23,978 bases of DNA from a virus. Location: IMG/VR virus record IMGVR_UViG_3300022752_000392, positions 1-23,978 of that record. The stretch is one strand, 5' to 3'. The notes beneath the pieces are model-generated. The model ran no database searches and was not told where the DNA came from. It was given only the letters and a program-made list of their open reading frames with translations. Positions 12,556 through 20,134 of this stretch are shown one piece after another; the stretch's first letter is position 1, and the number at the start of each line of letters is the position of its first letter. The position numbers and the translations under genes are program-made.

Positions 12556-13917
12556 ATGAGCGATAATCCATTACAGATTTATAAACGAAGAGTTAATAAA
12601 CTTATTGGAAACTCATTAGCTCCAGAACCAGAATCACCTAAAAAATATAATATTCCCGCATTTGACTTATATCAAAGAAAAGCCTTACATGCTGGTATGA
12701 GTCCAGATCCAACAACAAAAGATATTATTTTACAACAACAATCTTTAAAGACTGCTCTTAATAATAGCTATGATTCAGAAAGAATTCGTTTAGTAGTTGA
12801 TCCTACTGGTGAAACTGATGATACGCAAGATTATTTAGCTATCATTCAAAATGCTACAACTACGTGGATGGGTAGTGAACATACAATAGCTTTAGACATT
12901 GATACAATTTCTGCAACAGTAGGCACAACAATAGATTGGTTGCGCACAGGATATAAGTATTTGATTATGTTTAAAGATTATGATACTAAGGGTTATTTTT
13001 CTGGTAACATTGAGCGCGCTAATTATTTGATGAAGTGGACAGATGATAAGGGAAATGTTTATAAACAATGGGCTGTAATTCAAGGACCAAAACAAGTTGA
13101 CACTGCATATGCCACAAATAGAGAAGCTGAAATTATTATGGATAAGGGCGATAATCAATTTCAAATGTATTTAGGAAAGACCGAAGCTTCGACATATCTG
13201 CGTAGATATAATAGAATTATATTGAAAGATCCTTCGATTTATCATACCCGCGCTTGGATTATAGATGTTGTCGATGATGTTACTAATAAAAATTTAGTAA
13301 AAATAAGTCTTTCAGAACATTATATTGATCAAATTACAGATGACTATATTGAAGGTATAGCCTATAACTATGGCGTAAGCTCTACTTTATCAAGTGGAGA
13401 CCAAGTTACTGCAACAGCACAGGATTATGTGGTTACAAAAATTAATCATGGTCTTGAGCAAGGACAACCTATTTATAACGCTACTTATGGTAATATTTAT
13501 GTTAATTATATTGATGCCGATACATTTAAAGTCTCTCGTGTTATTAATGCAACTTCAATTCAATTAACAAATAATTTTGCTATACAATCATTTGTTTATA
13601 CTATTTTAATTAATGACTATACAATAAATGGTTCTGATTTTATGAAGTTGGGACAAAATTATGAATATGATTTAAATATTAATACTATTAAAAATTCGCC
13701 TACAGCTACATCGTATTGGTATTTAGGTGGAACAAATAATCTATCTATTGGAAGTTCGTATGGTGGAAATGTGTTTGTTACTTTAATAGATAATGATAGA
13801 ATTAAATTAAAATTAGGTAGTGGTGCAACAGTAGGTAGTGGATTTACATTGGCTTACAATAATGGTTCAAATATTAACTTAACAAAAACAATAGAAGTAG
13901 TTTCGTTAATATCATAA
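12556..13917 (+). CDS. Head closure / neck protein with C-terminal beta domains
   Basis: 453 aa; GAGGTGA ribosome binding site at 12546-12552 overlapping the previous stop. Residues 1 to about 265 follow the layout of phage head-closure-like proteins: N-terminal IYKRRVNKLIGNSLAPEPES, LVVDPTGETDDTQDYLAIIQ, a strand pair around TTIDWLRTGYKYLIMFKDYD, GYFSGNIERANYLMKWTDDK and a closing ARAWIIDVVDD-type strand (TRAWIIDVVDDVTNKN). About 290-345 is a beta domain with YVVTKINHGLEQGQPIYNAT then DADTFKVSRV, the same HGL-x-x-GQ pattern as the inserts of the second tube protein. About 350-450 is another Ser/Asn/Gly-rich beta domain ending TKTIEVVSL. The first part would plug or join the connector; the C-terminal domains are probably exposed. 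The assignment is from pattern and order. Confidence 0.6.
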   Translation: MSDNPLQIYKRRVNKLIGNSLAPEPESPKKYNIPAFDLYQRKALHAGMSPDPTTKDIILQQQSLKTALNNSYDSERIRLVVDPTGETDDTQDYLAIIQNATTTWMGSEHTIALDIDTISATVGTTIDWLRTGYKYLIMFKDYDTKGYFSGNIERANYLMKWTDDKGNVYKQWAVIQGPKQVDTAYATNREAEIIMDKGDNQFQMYLGKTEASTYLRRYNRIILKDPSIYHTRAWIIDVVDDVTNKNLVKISLSEHYIDQITDDYIEGIAYNYGVSSTLSSGDQVTATAQDYVVTKINHGLEQGQPIYNATYGNIYVNYIDADTFKVSRVINATSIQLTNNFAIQSFVYTILINDYTINGSDFMKLGQNYEYDLNINTIKNSPTATSYWYLGGTNNLSIGSSYGGNVFVTLIDNDRIKLKLGSGATVGSGFTLAYNNGSNINLTKTIEVVSLIS

Positions 13918-13938
13918 GGATTAAAAGGAGTGCTTTAA

Positions 13939-14472
13939 ATGGCAATTTATAATAGTGATGGGGTATGGAATCCGCAAGGAGCTAATCTTCGTAGCTTTTC
14001 TCAAATATCGACAGATCTACAATTAATTGTAGAAAAAATTGTAAATAATGATAATTTATGTAAGCTTTTATATTATGCAGATAAAAATGCACTTTCTAAA
14101 TCAACTTTAACTGATGATCAAAAATACTCTTTGATTGGTGATAAAGTTTTAGTAGTTCCTGTTATTCCAAAAGAAGATGAGTTGCAAAGCTATATTATAG
14201 TTCAATTTGATAATTTTTCACCTAATGAAACCTCAGAAGTCGTTTTTAGAGATTTTATTTTAACTTTTGATATTTTAGTAAATACAAAAATTTGGACTTT
14301 AGATGATTGGACTTTGCGGCCTTATGCTATTATGCATGAAATAGACTCTATGTTTAATATGTCGAAGTTAAATAGTCTTGGACCTATTAATTTTATTGGC
14401 GCTAATAATTTAATTATAAATGAATTTTTTATGGGCTTTACATTAGCTTATAGAATACATGATTTTAGATAA
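13939..14472 (+). CDS. Tail terminator / neck-tail joining protein (putative)
   Basis: 177 aa, AAAGGAG at 13924-13930 and ATG 13939. An alpha/beta protein of the size of tail terminator and tail completion proteins, which cap the tube and join it to the head. Typical features are the N-terminal helix SQISTDLQLIVEKIVNN, strands KVLVVPVIPKEDE and YIIVQFDNFSP, and the C-terminal part DDWTLRPYAIMHEIDSMFN followed by FMGFTLAYRIHDF. It lies just before the tube genes, where the tail terminator is normally found. It overlaps the next gene by 14 bases. Confidence 0.6.
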   Translation: MAIYNSDGVWNPQGANLRSFSQISTDLQLIVEKIVNNDNLCKLLYYADKNALSKSTLTDDQKYSLIGDKVLVVPVIPKEDELQSYIIVQFDNFSPNETSEVVFRDFILTFDILVNTKIWTLDDWTLRPYAIMHEIDSMFNMSKLNSLGPINFIGANNLIINEFFMGFTLAYRIHDFR

Positions 14473-15244
14473 TAGATTTTATGAAATAGATTCATTAACA
14501 TTAATGGCTGGCGCGCCGATAGTTATAAAAGAATATGGAACAATAGTTCATCAGCCAAGAATCAAAGAAATAGCTTTAATTGGAGAAAAAATTTTCTTTG
14601 AGGCTATTTCTATTTTTAATCTAGATAAGCAGGTATTTTTAAAATCAATTATTAAAGGAAAAAGTCCTGAAGAAACAGTTCAAATTACAAATTTTTTTTA
14701 TGACAAACATGAAAGTGAAATTATATTTTATATTTTGTCTAATCAATTAGAATTTTCTGAATTTGTTGAAAAAATATTTTCAATAATTTTTGAAAATTTA
14801 AATGAAATTAATTTTAATGAAAATAATATTCATATTGCTTTTAACGACGGTCACCAAATTATAATTAATTTGAATAATTTTTATATTATAAAAGATATTA
14901 TAAATCAAATTTTTTTACCAAAAAATGAGGGATCTGAGAAATATAATCCTGTCTCAGGTGCTGCTGAAATGATTGTTAAAAAATTACAAGAAAGAAATAA
15001 AAAGATTCAACAAATGAAAAATGAATCTTATAATGAATCAAAAAATGTACTGGCAAGCTATTTGTTAATACTATCTATTGGTTCAAATAATTTTAGTATG
15101 AATGATTTGTTGAATATGACTTTGTATCAGTTATTTGCCGTTATGAAAAAATACAGTCTATATGAACAATATCAAATGCAACTTAAAGCTCTAATGGCTG
15201 GTGCAAGTGATATTGAATTAATAGATTGGATGCAACAAAATTAA
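14459..15244 (+). CDS. Phage tail-module protein of unknown function, translationally coupled
   Basis: 261 aa. ATG 14459 lies 14 bases before the stop of the previous gene and has no recognisable ribosome binding site (upstream sequence is TTAGCTTATAGAATAC); the next in-frame ATG, 15 codons on, has none either. Coupled re-initiation is likely. The protein has a beta-rich N-terminus (LMAGAPIVIKEYGTIVHQPR), a long Asn/Ile/Phe-rich middle and a helical end (NDLLNMTLYQLFAVMKKYS, YQMQLKALMAGASDIELIDW). The C-terminal pattern is one I associate with phage proteins encoded next to tube genes; a tail assembly chaperone-like role is possible but not shown. It overlaps no catalytic or membrane motif. 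Confidence 0.6.
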   Translation: MILDNRFYEIDSLTLMAGAPIVIKEYGTIVHQPRIKEIALIGEKIFFEAISIFNLDKQVFLKSIIKGKSPEETVQITNFFYDKHESEIIFYILSNQLEFSEFVEKIFSIIFENLNEINFNENNIHIAFNDGHQIIINLNNFYIIKDIINQIFLPKNEGSEKYNPVSGAAEMIVKKLQERNKKIQQMKNESYNESKNVLASYLLILSIGSNNFSMNDLLNMTLYQLFAVMKKYSLYEQYQMQLKALMAGASDIELIDWMQQN

Positions 15245-15264
15245 ATTTTAGGAGGAAAACAAAA

Positions 15265-16182
15265 ATGAGATTTGGTGTTCGTGAAGTCACAGATATCGTA
15301 TTTCGTTCTATTGGTAACACATCTCTTGGTGGATTCATTTTTACTGATGGACAACCAGTTATCTTTATCGATTCTTCAAAAATGTCTACTTTAGAAACAA
15401 CTGTAGCAACAGTTTATGCTCAAGGTGGTCGCGGAAACCCAAGATTGTTAGCATGGGATGGAGACAAAACTGCAACTTTTAAATTTGAAGATGCTCTTGT
15501 TTCACCTTTAAGCCTTTCAGTTTTAAGTTCAGCAAGTTCGCAAACTGGAAATTTATCTAATTTAGTATTTCATATGAATGAAAGAGTATTTTTTAATACT
15601 AGTTCAGTTGGTCCAGTTATTTTAAATACTATTCCTGGCGCAGGTATTACGGTTAATAGTGATTATAGCTTTACAATTATTCCTTTAGATGCTACTGGTG
15701 ATATTCGTACAGGTATTTCTAACTATATTGTACAAAGTAGCATTTTAGCAACTTCAGCTCCTTATACTGCAGCAGCATCTACTGCTACAAATGCAGGTCA
15801 AATTACAATTACATTAGCAGCTGCATCTGGAGTTGCAACTTTTGGAAGTCAAGATAATGGAAATTATATTATTGATTATTATGTAGTAGATCCATCCAGT
15901 AAAGGTTCACAAATTCAAGTTGATCCACAAAAATTTGGTGGATATTATTATATTGAAGCAAATACACTTTTCCGTGGCCTAGATGGAAAAGATTATCCTG
16001 CTCAAATTACTTTGCCAAAAGTGAAGATTAAAACACAATTTACATTGACTATGAGCCCAACAGGAGATCCAACAACTTTTAGTTTTGAAGCTGATGCTCT
16101 TCCGGGTCGTACTCGTCAAAATAAAGGTACAGATGTTCTTTATGAGATTTTAATCGGTGGAACCTCAACAACTAATATTTAA
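15265..16182 (+). CDS. Major tail tube protein, short paralog
   Basis: 305 aa from ATG 15265, set by AGGAGG at 15250-15255; an upstream in-frame ATG at 15226 lies in the preceding gene and is rejected. Motifs shared with the next gene are MRFG(V/I)REVTDI at the start, TVYAQGGRGNPRLLAWDGDK at about 48-67, FGGYYYIEAN and the end with KIKTQFTLTMSPTGDPT and NKGTDVLYEIL. This beta-sandwich plan and the place between neck and tape-measure genes fit a tail tube subunit. Codons are biased as in the capsid gene (CGT, GGT, GTT, AAC), which suggests very high expression and makes it the likely main tube protein. A sheath is unlikely given the small size. Function is by order and pattern. Confidence 0.72.
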   Translation: MRFGVREVTDIVFRSIGNTSLGGFIFTDGQPVIFIDSSKMSTLETTVATVYAQGGRGNPRLLAWDGDKTATFKFEDALVSPLSLSVLSSASSQTGNLSNLVFHMNERVFFNTSSVGPVILNTIPGAGITVNSDYSFTIIPLDATGDIRTGISNYIVQSSILATSAPYTAAASTATNAGQITITLAAASGVATFGSQDNGNYIIDYYVVDPSSKGSQIQVDPQKFGGYYYIEANTLFRGLDGKDYPAQITLPKVKIKTQFTLTMSPTGDPTTFSFEADALPGRTRQNKGTDVLYEILIGGTSTTNI

Positions 16183-16201
16183 TAGATGGAGGTAAAGGAA
16201 A

Positions 16202-18121
16202 ATGAGATTTGGAATACGTGAAGTCACGGATATAACTTTCCGCTCCATTGGTAATACAAATTTAGCTGGATTTATTTATACTGATAAACAACCCGTAATG
16301 AATATAAATCGAGCAAAAATGAGCACCTTGGATACTACTGCCGCTACTGTTTATGCACAGGGCGGCCGTGGCAATCCACGCCTATTAGCTTGGGATGGAG
16401 ATAAAACCGCCACATTTAAATTTGATAATGCTTTAATAAGTCCTTATTCATTAGGAATATTAAGTGGAGCCGCAGTAGATACAAGTCAACAGCTAGCTTT
16501 TCATCAAAAAGATCGTTCTTATATAGCAACAAGCTCACAAAGTGAAGTATCTTTAAATACTATACCTGGATCATTATTAAATGTAAATTCTGATTATCCG
16601 TTTAATGTAACTAATTTGGATCCCACTTATGATGCAGTATCTGTACCTGCAAGATATACTACAATAAATCAAATAACTGCAGTTTATATTAGTTCTATTT
16701 CTAGTGGCGTTATTACAACTAGTGCTACACATAATTTACCTGCGGGCTTACCAATCGCTTTTGTTAGTACTGGAACTTTAACAGGTGCTAGTTTATTGAG
16801 CACTAGCGTTGGAGCTGAAGTATATTATGTAACACGAGATTCAAATTTAACTGCAACTACTTTTAAAATATCTTCAACATATACAAATGCCCTAGCGGGA
16901 AGTAGCAATGTTACACCAACTGCTTTTACAGGTACTGTATATGTTGTTCAAATGGGTGCCGCAGTAGATTCTGCAACAACAACCATCCTTTCTACCTTAA
17001 CTCCTCATAATTTAAGTGCAGGTCAAATTGTTCAAGTTAGAGGTACAAGTTTTGCTAGCATTACTACAAGTACTGATTATTATATTAGAACCGTTCCAAC
17101 CGCCAGAACATTTACACTTGCTTCTGATTCTGCATTAACAACTCCAATTACACTTACTGCTACTTCGGGAAACACTTCTGGAACATTAGTTTTTAATTCT
17201 CAGTTAGGAATTGGAGTTAGTGTTGGTGGAATTACTTATTTTAGAAGTACTACAGCAAACTTTAGAGTTGGAGATCAAATTGTTGCAACTACAACTACTA
17301 CAGGACTTATTGTCGGTCAGATTTATACTATGGATGCCATTGTTGTTGGTACTACAACATATTCATTTAGAGATCCAGCAGGAAATACTTTTCCATTTGT
17401 TGGTACAAATACAAACAATTTTGTTCAAGTTCTTTCTCCACTTCCTTTAGTTGCTGGGTCAACAAGTGCCAATGCGGGACAGCTTAAATTTGCATTTTCT
17501 AACATTATAGGAAATTTATCAAATACTACTTTATCGGTTACAACTAGCGGTACAACAGTATTTACTGGTTCTGTTGCACACGGCTTAACTACTGGCCAAA
17601 CTGCATATTTTAATACTGATTCTACTGCGGGAGTTACTCGCGGAATTCCATATTATGTAAATTATTCGGGTGTTACAAATGCATTTAATATTCGATTAAC
17701 TCCATCTGGTAGCAATATTTCATTGGGCACACAAGCAACTCCATTTAATGCATATTATGAAGCTCAAAGTATTCCTGGTACTAATAGTTGTATAGATTAT
17801 TATGTTGTAGATCCGAATGCTAATACTACCTCTTTTGCTGTTTCTCCTATTCAGTTTGGTGGATATTATTATATTGAAGCTAATACTATATTTAGAGGCT
17901 TAGATGGAAATGACTTTGCCGGGCAGATAACAATACCAAAAGGAAAAATTAAAACTCAATTTACTTTAACGATGAGTCCTACTGGTGATCCAACAGTAAC
18001 AAGCTTTGAAATTGAGGCTTTACCTGGCAGAACTTTGCAAAATAAAGGTACAGATGTTTTATACGAAATTTTAATTTCAGGTCAAACTTTAGATAGACCA
18101 GATTCAGATATTTCATTTTAA
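16202..18121 (+). CDS. Tail tube protein paralog with tandem beta-domain inserts
   Basis: 639 aa, GGAGG ribosome binding site and ATG 16202. The first 90 residues are, by my count, roughly three quarters identical to the short tube protein, and the last 110 (from CIDYYVVDP at about 530) are also very similar. The middle is expanded: relative to the short copy, extra sequence enters at about 150-417 and again at about 438-522, and holds about four related beta-rich units. Codons are less biased than in the short copy, so it is probably less abundant. The likely job is a decorated tube subunit whose domains project from the tail, as Ig-like domains do on lambda and SPP1 tube proteins. It could also form one specialised ring at a tail end. 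A terminator starts at its last base. Confidence 0.72.
   Translation: MRFGIREVTDITFRSIGNTNLAGFIYTDKQPVMNINRAKMSTLDTTAATVYAQGGRGNPRLLAWDGDKTATFKFDNALISPYSLGILSGAAVDTSQQLAFHQKDRSYIATSSQSEVSLNTIPGSLLNVNSDYPFNVTNLDPTYDAVSVPARYTTINQITAVYISSISSGVITTSATHNLPAGLPIAFVSTGTLTGASLLSTSVGAEVYYVTRDSNLTATTFKISSTYTNALAGSSNVTPTAFTGTVYVVQMGAAVDSATTTILSTLTPHNLSAGQIVQVRGTSFASITTSTDYYIRTVPTARTFTLASDSALTTPITLTATSGNTSGTLVFNSQLGIGVSVGGITYFRSTTANFRVGDQIVATTTTTGLIVGQIYTMDAIVVGTTTYSFRDPAGNTFPFVGTNTNNFVQVLSPLPLVAGSTSANAGQLKFAFSNIIGNLSNTTLSVTTSGTTVFTGSVAHGLTTGQTAYFNTDSTAGVTRGIPYYVNYSGVTNAFNIRLTPSGSNISLGTQATPFNAYYEAQSIPGTNSCIDYYVVDPNANTTSFAVSPIQFGGYYYIEANTIFRGLDGNDFAGQITIPKGKIKTQFTLTMSPTGDPTVTSFEIEALPGRTLQNKGTDVLYEILISGQTLDRPDSDISF
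16664..17749 (+). repeat. Four divergent beta-domain repeats in the long tube protein
   Basis: Protein-level repeats of about 60-90 residues, each with a pattern like T-x-H-(N/G)-L-x-x-G-Q, then YY(V/I), then a TF-(K/T)-(I/L)-x-S strand. Unit 1 is at residues about 157-245 (ATHNLPAGLPIAFV, YYVTRDSN, TTFKISS); unit 2 at about 255-330 (TPHNLSAGQIVQVRG, YYIRTVP, RTFTLASD); unit 3 at about 336-400, weaker (TANFRVGDQIVATT, TTYSFRDPAG); unit 4 at about 440-515 (VAHGLTTGQTAYFN, YYVNYSG, AFNIRLTPSG). DNA identity between units is low, so the duplications are old. Confidence 0.65.
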
Positions 18122-18153
18122 AAATTGGGGGAGAAATTTTCCCCAATTTTTTT
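18121..18153 (+). terminator. Rho-independent terminator after the tube genes
   Basis: AAAATTGGGG (18121-18130) and CCCCAATTTT (18141-18150) form a perfect 10-bp stem around GAGAAATTTT, with seven Ts at 18147-18153. The A-run in the left arm means it could also act on the other strand. It begins at the last base of the stop codon and is directly followed by a promoter. Confidence 0.93.
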
Positions 18154-18154
18154 A

Positions 18155-18183
18155 TTGACATTATTGCGATTTTATGATATAAT
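18155..18183 (+). promoter_or_regulatory. Consensus vegetative promoter for the tail chaperone gene
   Basis: TTGACA (18155-18160), 17-base spacer and TATAAT (18178-18183), a perfect match to sigma-A consensus. The predicted start is near 18190, so AAGGAG at 18191-18196 is almost the first part of the transcript. The stretch after the -10 (GAATAAAAGGAG) is identical to that of the promoter at 10469. Confidence 0.92.
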
Positions 18184-18204
18184 AGAATAAAAGGAGTGTA
18201 CACA

Positions 18205-18696
18205 ATGGCAAAAGTAGCTTTATCAAAATTAAAATTAGAAAAAGAAATAGAACCTAAAAAAATTATTATTAATGATATTGAAATTGAAGTATATCAATAT
18301 TTAGATACCGCCGTTAAAACTATGATTGTTCAGTCAGCGGCATGGGGCTCACTGGCAAAAAATATTGTAGATGAAATTTTATTAGACGCCTATCTTCATG
18401 TTTTAATTTTAGAATATTATACAAATATTACTTTAACAGATAAACACCGTGAAAATTTATTAAGTACTTTTGATTTGCTTCAATCTAATGGAATTTTTGA
18501 GCAAATTGTTGCAGCAATGCCTGATGGAGAATATGATTATTTATTTAATTGTGCATTATCACTATCTAAACGAATCAATGAATATAATGCATCAGTACCT
18601 GGATTAATGCAACAATTAATGGATTCAAGTCTTGGTGAGGCTTTTATTAAAAAGCTCAAAGAAAGATTTGATCAATTTTATGGCCAAACATCCTAA
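18205..18696 (+). CDS. Tail assembly chaperone (putative)
   Basis: 163 aa from ATG 18205 (AAGGAG at 18191-18196; an in-frame GTG at 18196 overlaps that site and is rejected). A helical protein with a short N-terminal beta hairpin: KKIIINDIEIEVYQYLD, AWGSLAKNIVDEILLDAYL, VLILEYYTNITLTDKHREN, DLLQSNGIFEQIVAAMPDGE and SKRINEYNASVPGLMQQLMD. This is the pattern of Firmicutes phage tail chaperones that bind the tape measure before tube assembly. It lies upstream of the tape measure as expected, but it forms its own transcription unit with a promoter in front and a terminator behind. No slippery heptamer leads into a second frame, so the classical G/GT frameshift is not seen. Confidence 0.68.
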   Translation: MAKVALSKLKLEKEIEPKKIIINDIEIEVYQYLDTAVKTMIVQSAAWGSLAKNIVDEILLDAYLHVLILEYYTNITLTDKHRENLLSTFDLLQSNGIFEQIVAAMPDGEYDYLFNCALSLSKRINEYNASVPGLMQQLMDSSLGEAFIKKLKERFDQFYGQTS

Positions 18697-18705
18697 AATT
18701 AGATT

Positions 18706-18737
18706 CCCTCTTGTTTAATAGACAAGAGGGCTTTTTT
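18706..18737 (+). terminator. Rho-independent terminator after the chaperone gene
   Basis: CCCTCTTGT (18706-18714) and ACAAGAGGG (18722-18730) form a perfect 9-bp stem with loop TTAATAG, then C and six Ts (18732-18737). No promoter is visible between it and the next start at 18764. Confidence 0.92.
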
Positions 18738-18763
18738 ATTTTGTGAGAAAAAGGTGATTGAGT

Positions 18764-20113
18764 GTGAATACAAATATAACATTAAAAAGAGGACGAGATT
18801 ATTATAGATTTCTTTTTACTCGTGAGGATTCTATTATGAAGTATCATATACAAAAATTAAAATTTTTGGAAAATACAAACTTTGAAGAAATTCTTAAAAA
18901 AACGGCTGAAAAAAAAAGAAATCAATCTGCGAAAGCATATGAAAAAACTTTAAAACCTTTGCTTAAATATTTGAAACAAGATAAGTTTAATGAATTAATA
19001 AAAGAACTTAAAAGAGATATAGCTTCTGAATTTGAAACAGAAGTAGATAAAAAAATTCAATCAATTTTTAAAAATTTACAACTTACTGCTGAGGGTGTTA
19101 AGCGTTCAAATATTCAAATTAAAAACATTACAAGCGGTCAATCAGATGCTCCCAAAGCATTAAAGAAAAGAGCTGAAGCTTTAGAAAATGATTTAAAAAA
19201 AATTGAAGAGACTTTTCAAAATATACAAACGATACAAAATAGTAGAATAGATTTAAAATTTGCTCAACAAAACTTTGAAAGAATTCAAGGTTATTATAAT
19301 ACTTTAACAAATTTACTTACAGACATAAAAGTAAAAAATCAACAGTTTCGTACATATTTATTAGCAGATTATGCTGAATATGCTTCTGCTTTAGCAGCTG
19401 AAAAAACTTTAACAAAACTTGAAGATAAATTTAAAAGCGACCAAGCATATATAGAATTTTTACAACAAGCAAAACTTATTTTAATGGGTGCTTTAAAGGA
19501 AAAAGTTGACTTTAAAATAAAATTTTTTATTCCAGATTCAGATGGAAAGTTTAAAGAAATGTTTATTAATATAAGTAATAAAGCTACACAAAATTTAGAA
19601 GAAATGAGATCAAATAAATTAGTAAATTTTGGTGGTTTTATTGAAGAGATTGAAAAAACTAGAAAAAATGCAATATCAAAATATGGTCAATATGAATTAG
19701 ATTACAAAGTACTTTCTCATTTATATTTATTAGATCCAGATCAAAGATATAAAGATTCAATTTTTGATATTTTAGAAAAGTTTTCAAGATATGCAGCAAT
19801 GGACATTAGTATGGAGGCTTTGGGATTAAATTCTCCAGATCCAGTTTTATTCTTACAAATTGGAAATAAACTTTATACCGGAGAAGAAATTTATAATAAA
19901 ATCCTAAGTAATGAATTATTTTTTTATATTGGACAATTTAGAGGTACTAAAGATTTTTTTATTTTAAGAGATAATCAAAAATTATATTCCGCTAGTGAAG
20001 AAATTTTATATAGAAGAAATAATCGCATACACGGTAGATATCAAATGTATATTCAAACAAAATTAACTTTTAATACTGTTCAGGCATTTTTAAGAAAATC
20101 TGCGGTTAAATAA
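18764..20113 (+). CDS. Helical/coiled-coil protein of unknown function before the tape measure
   Basis: 449 aa from GTG 18764, chosen because AAGGTGA at 18751-18757 gives normal spacing; an in-frame TTG at 18758 is too close. The protein begins NITLKRGRDYYRFLFTRED. It then has long Lys/Glu-rich helices at about 40-225 (TAEKKRNQSAKAYEKTLKP, LKKRAEALENDLKKIEETFQ) that look like coiled coil, and a mixed C-terminal domain (SHLYLLDPDQRYKDSIFDIL, LYTGEEIYNKILSN, LTFNTVQAFLRKSAVK). No signal, membrane segment or enzyme motif is visible. I recognise no family. Sitting between chaperone and tape measure it may be a second assembly factor or a tail-internal protein; that is inferred from position only. 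The nearest upstream signal is a terminator, so expression depends on readthrough or an unseen promoter. Confidence 0.7.
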   Translation: MNTNITLKRGRDYYRFLFTREDSIMKYHIQKLKFLENTNFEEILKKTAEKKRNQSAKAYEKTLKPLLKYLKQDKFNELIKELKRDIASEFETEVDKKIQSIFKNLQLTAEGVKRSNIQIKNITSGQSDAPKALKKRAEALENDLKKIEETFQNIQTIQNSRIDLKFAQQNFERIQGYYNTLTNLLTDIKVKNQQFRTYLLADYAEYASALAAEKTLTKLEDKFKSDQAYIEFLQQAKLILMGALKEKVDFKIKFFIPDSDGKFKEMFINISNKATQNLEEMRSNKLVNFGGFIEEIEKTRKNAISKYGQYELDYKVLSHLYLLDPDQRYKDSIFDILEKFSRYAAMDISMEALGLNSPDPVLFLQIGNKLYTGEEIYNKILSNELFFYIGQFRGTKDFFILRDNQKLYSASEEILYRRNNRIHGRYQMYIQTKLTFNTVQAFLRKSAVK

Positions 20114-20134
20114 AGACTTAAAGGAGTGATATAA

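Noticed and set aside
14447-14472. Programmed frameshift between the tail-terminator-like gene and the following gene
   Set aside because: The second frame is open only from 14447 before a TAG, and no slippery sequence is in this short stretch.
14936-14960. CTGAGA/TCTCAG inverted repeat
   Set aside because: Only six pairs with a 12-base loop, no T-run, inside coding sequence; expected by chance.
17211-17450. 79-residue frame inside the long tube gene
   Set aside because: Leu/Gln-rich low-complexity product caused by the Thr-rich repeats in another frame; no start signal.
16202-18121. Long tube paralog as a contractile tail sheath
   Set aside because: Both ends match the 305-aa tube protein, and the extra length is repeated beta-domains, not a sheath core.
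18640-18770. Programmed frameshift joining the chaperone to the next gene (lambda G/GT type)
   Set aside because: ATTAAAAAG near the end is not a proper slippery heptamer, a TGA at 18755 closes the next gene's frame directly upstream, and a terminator lies between.
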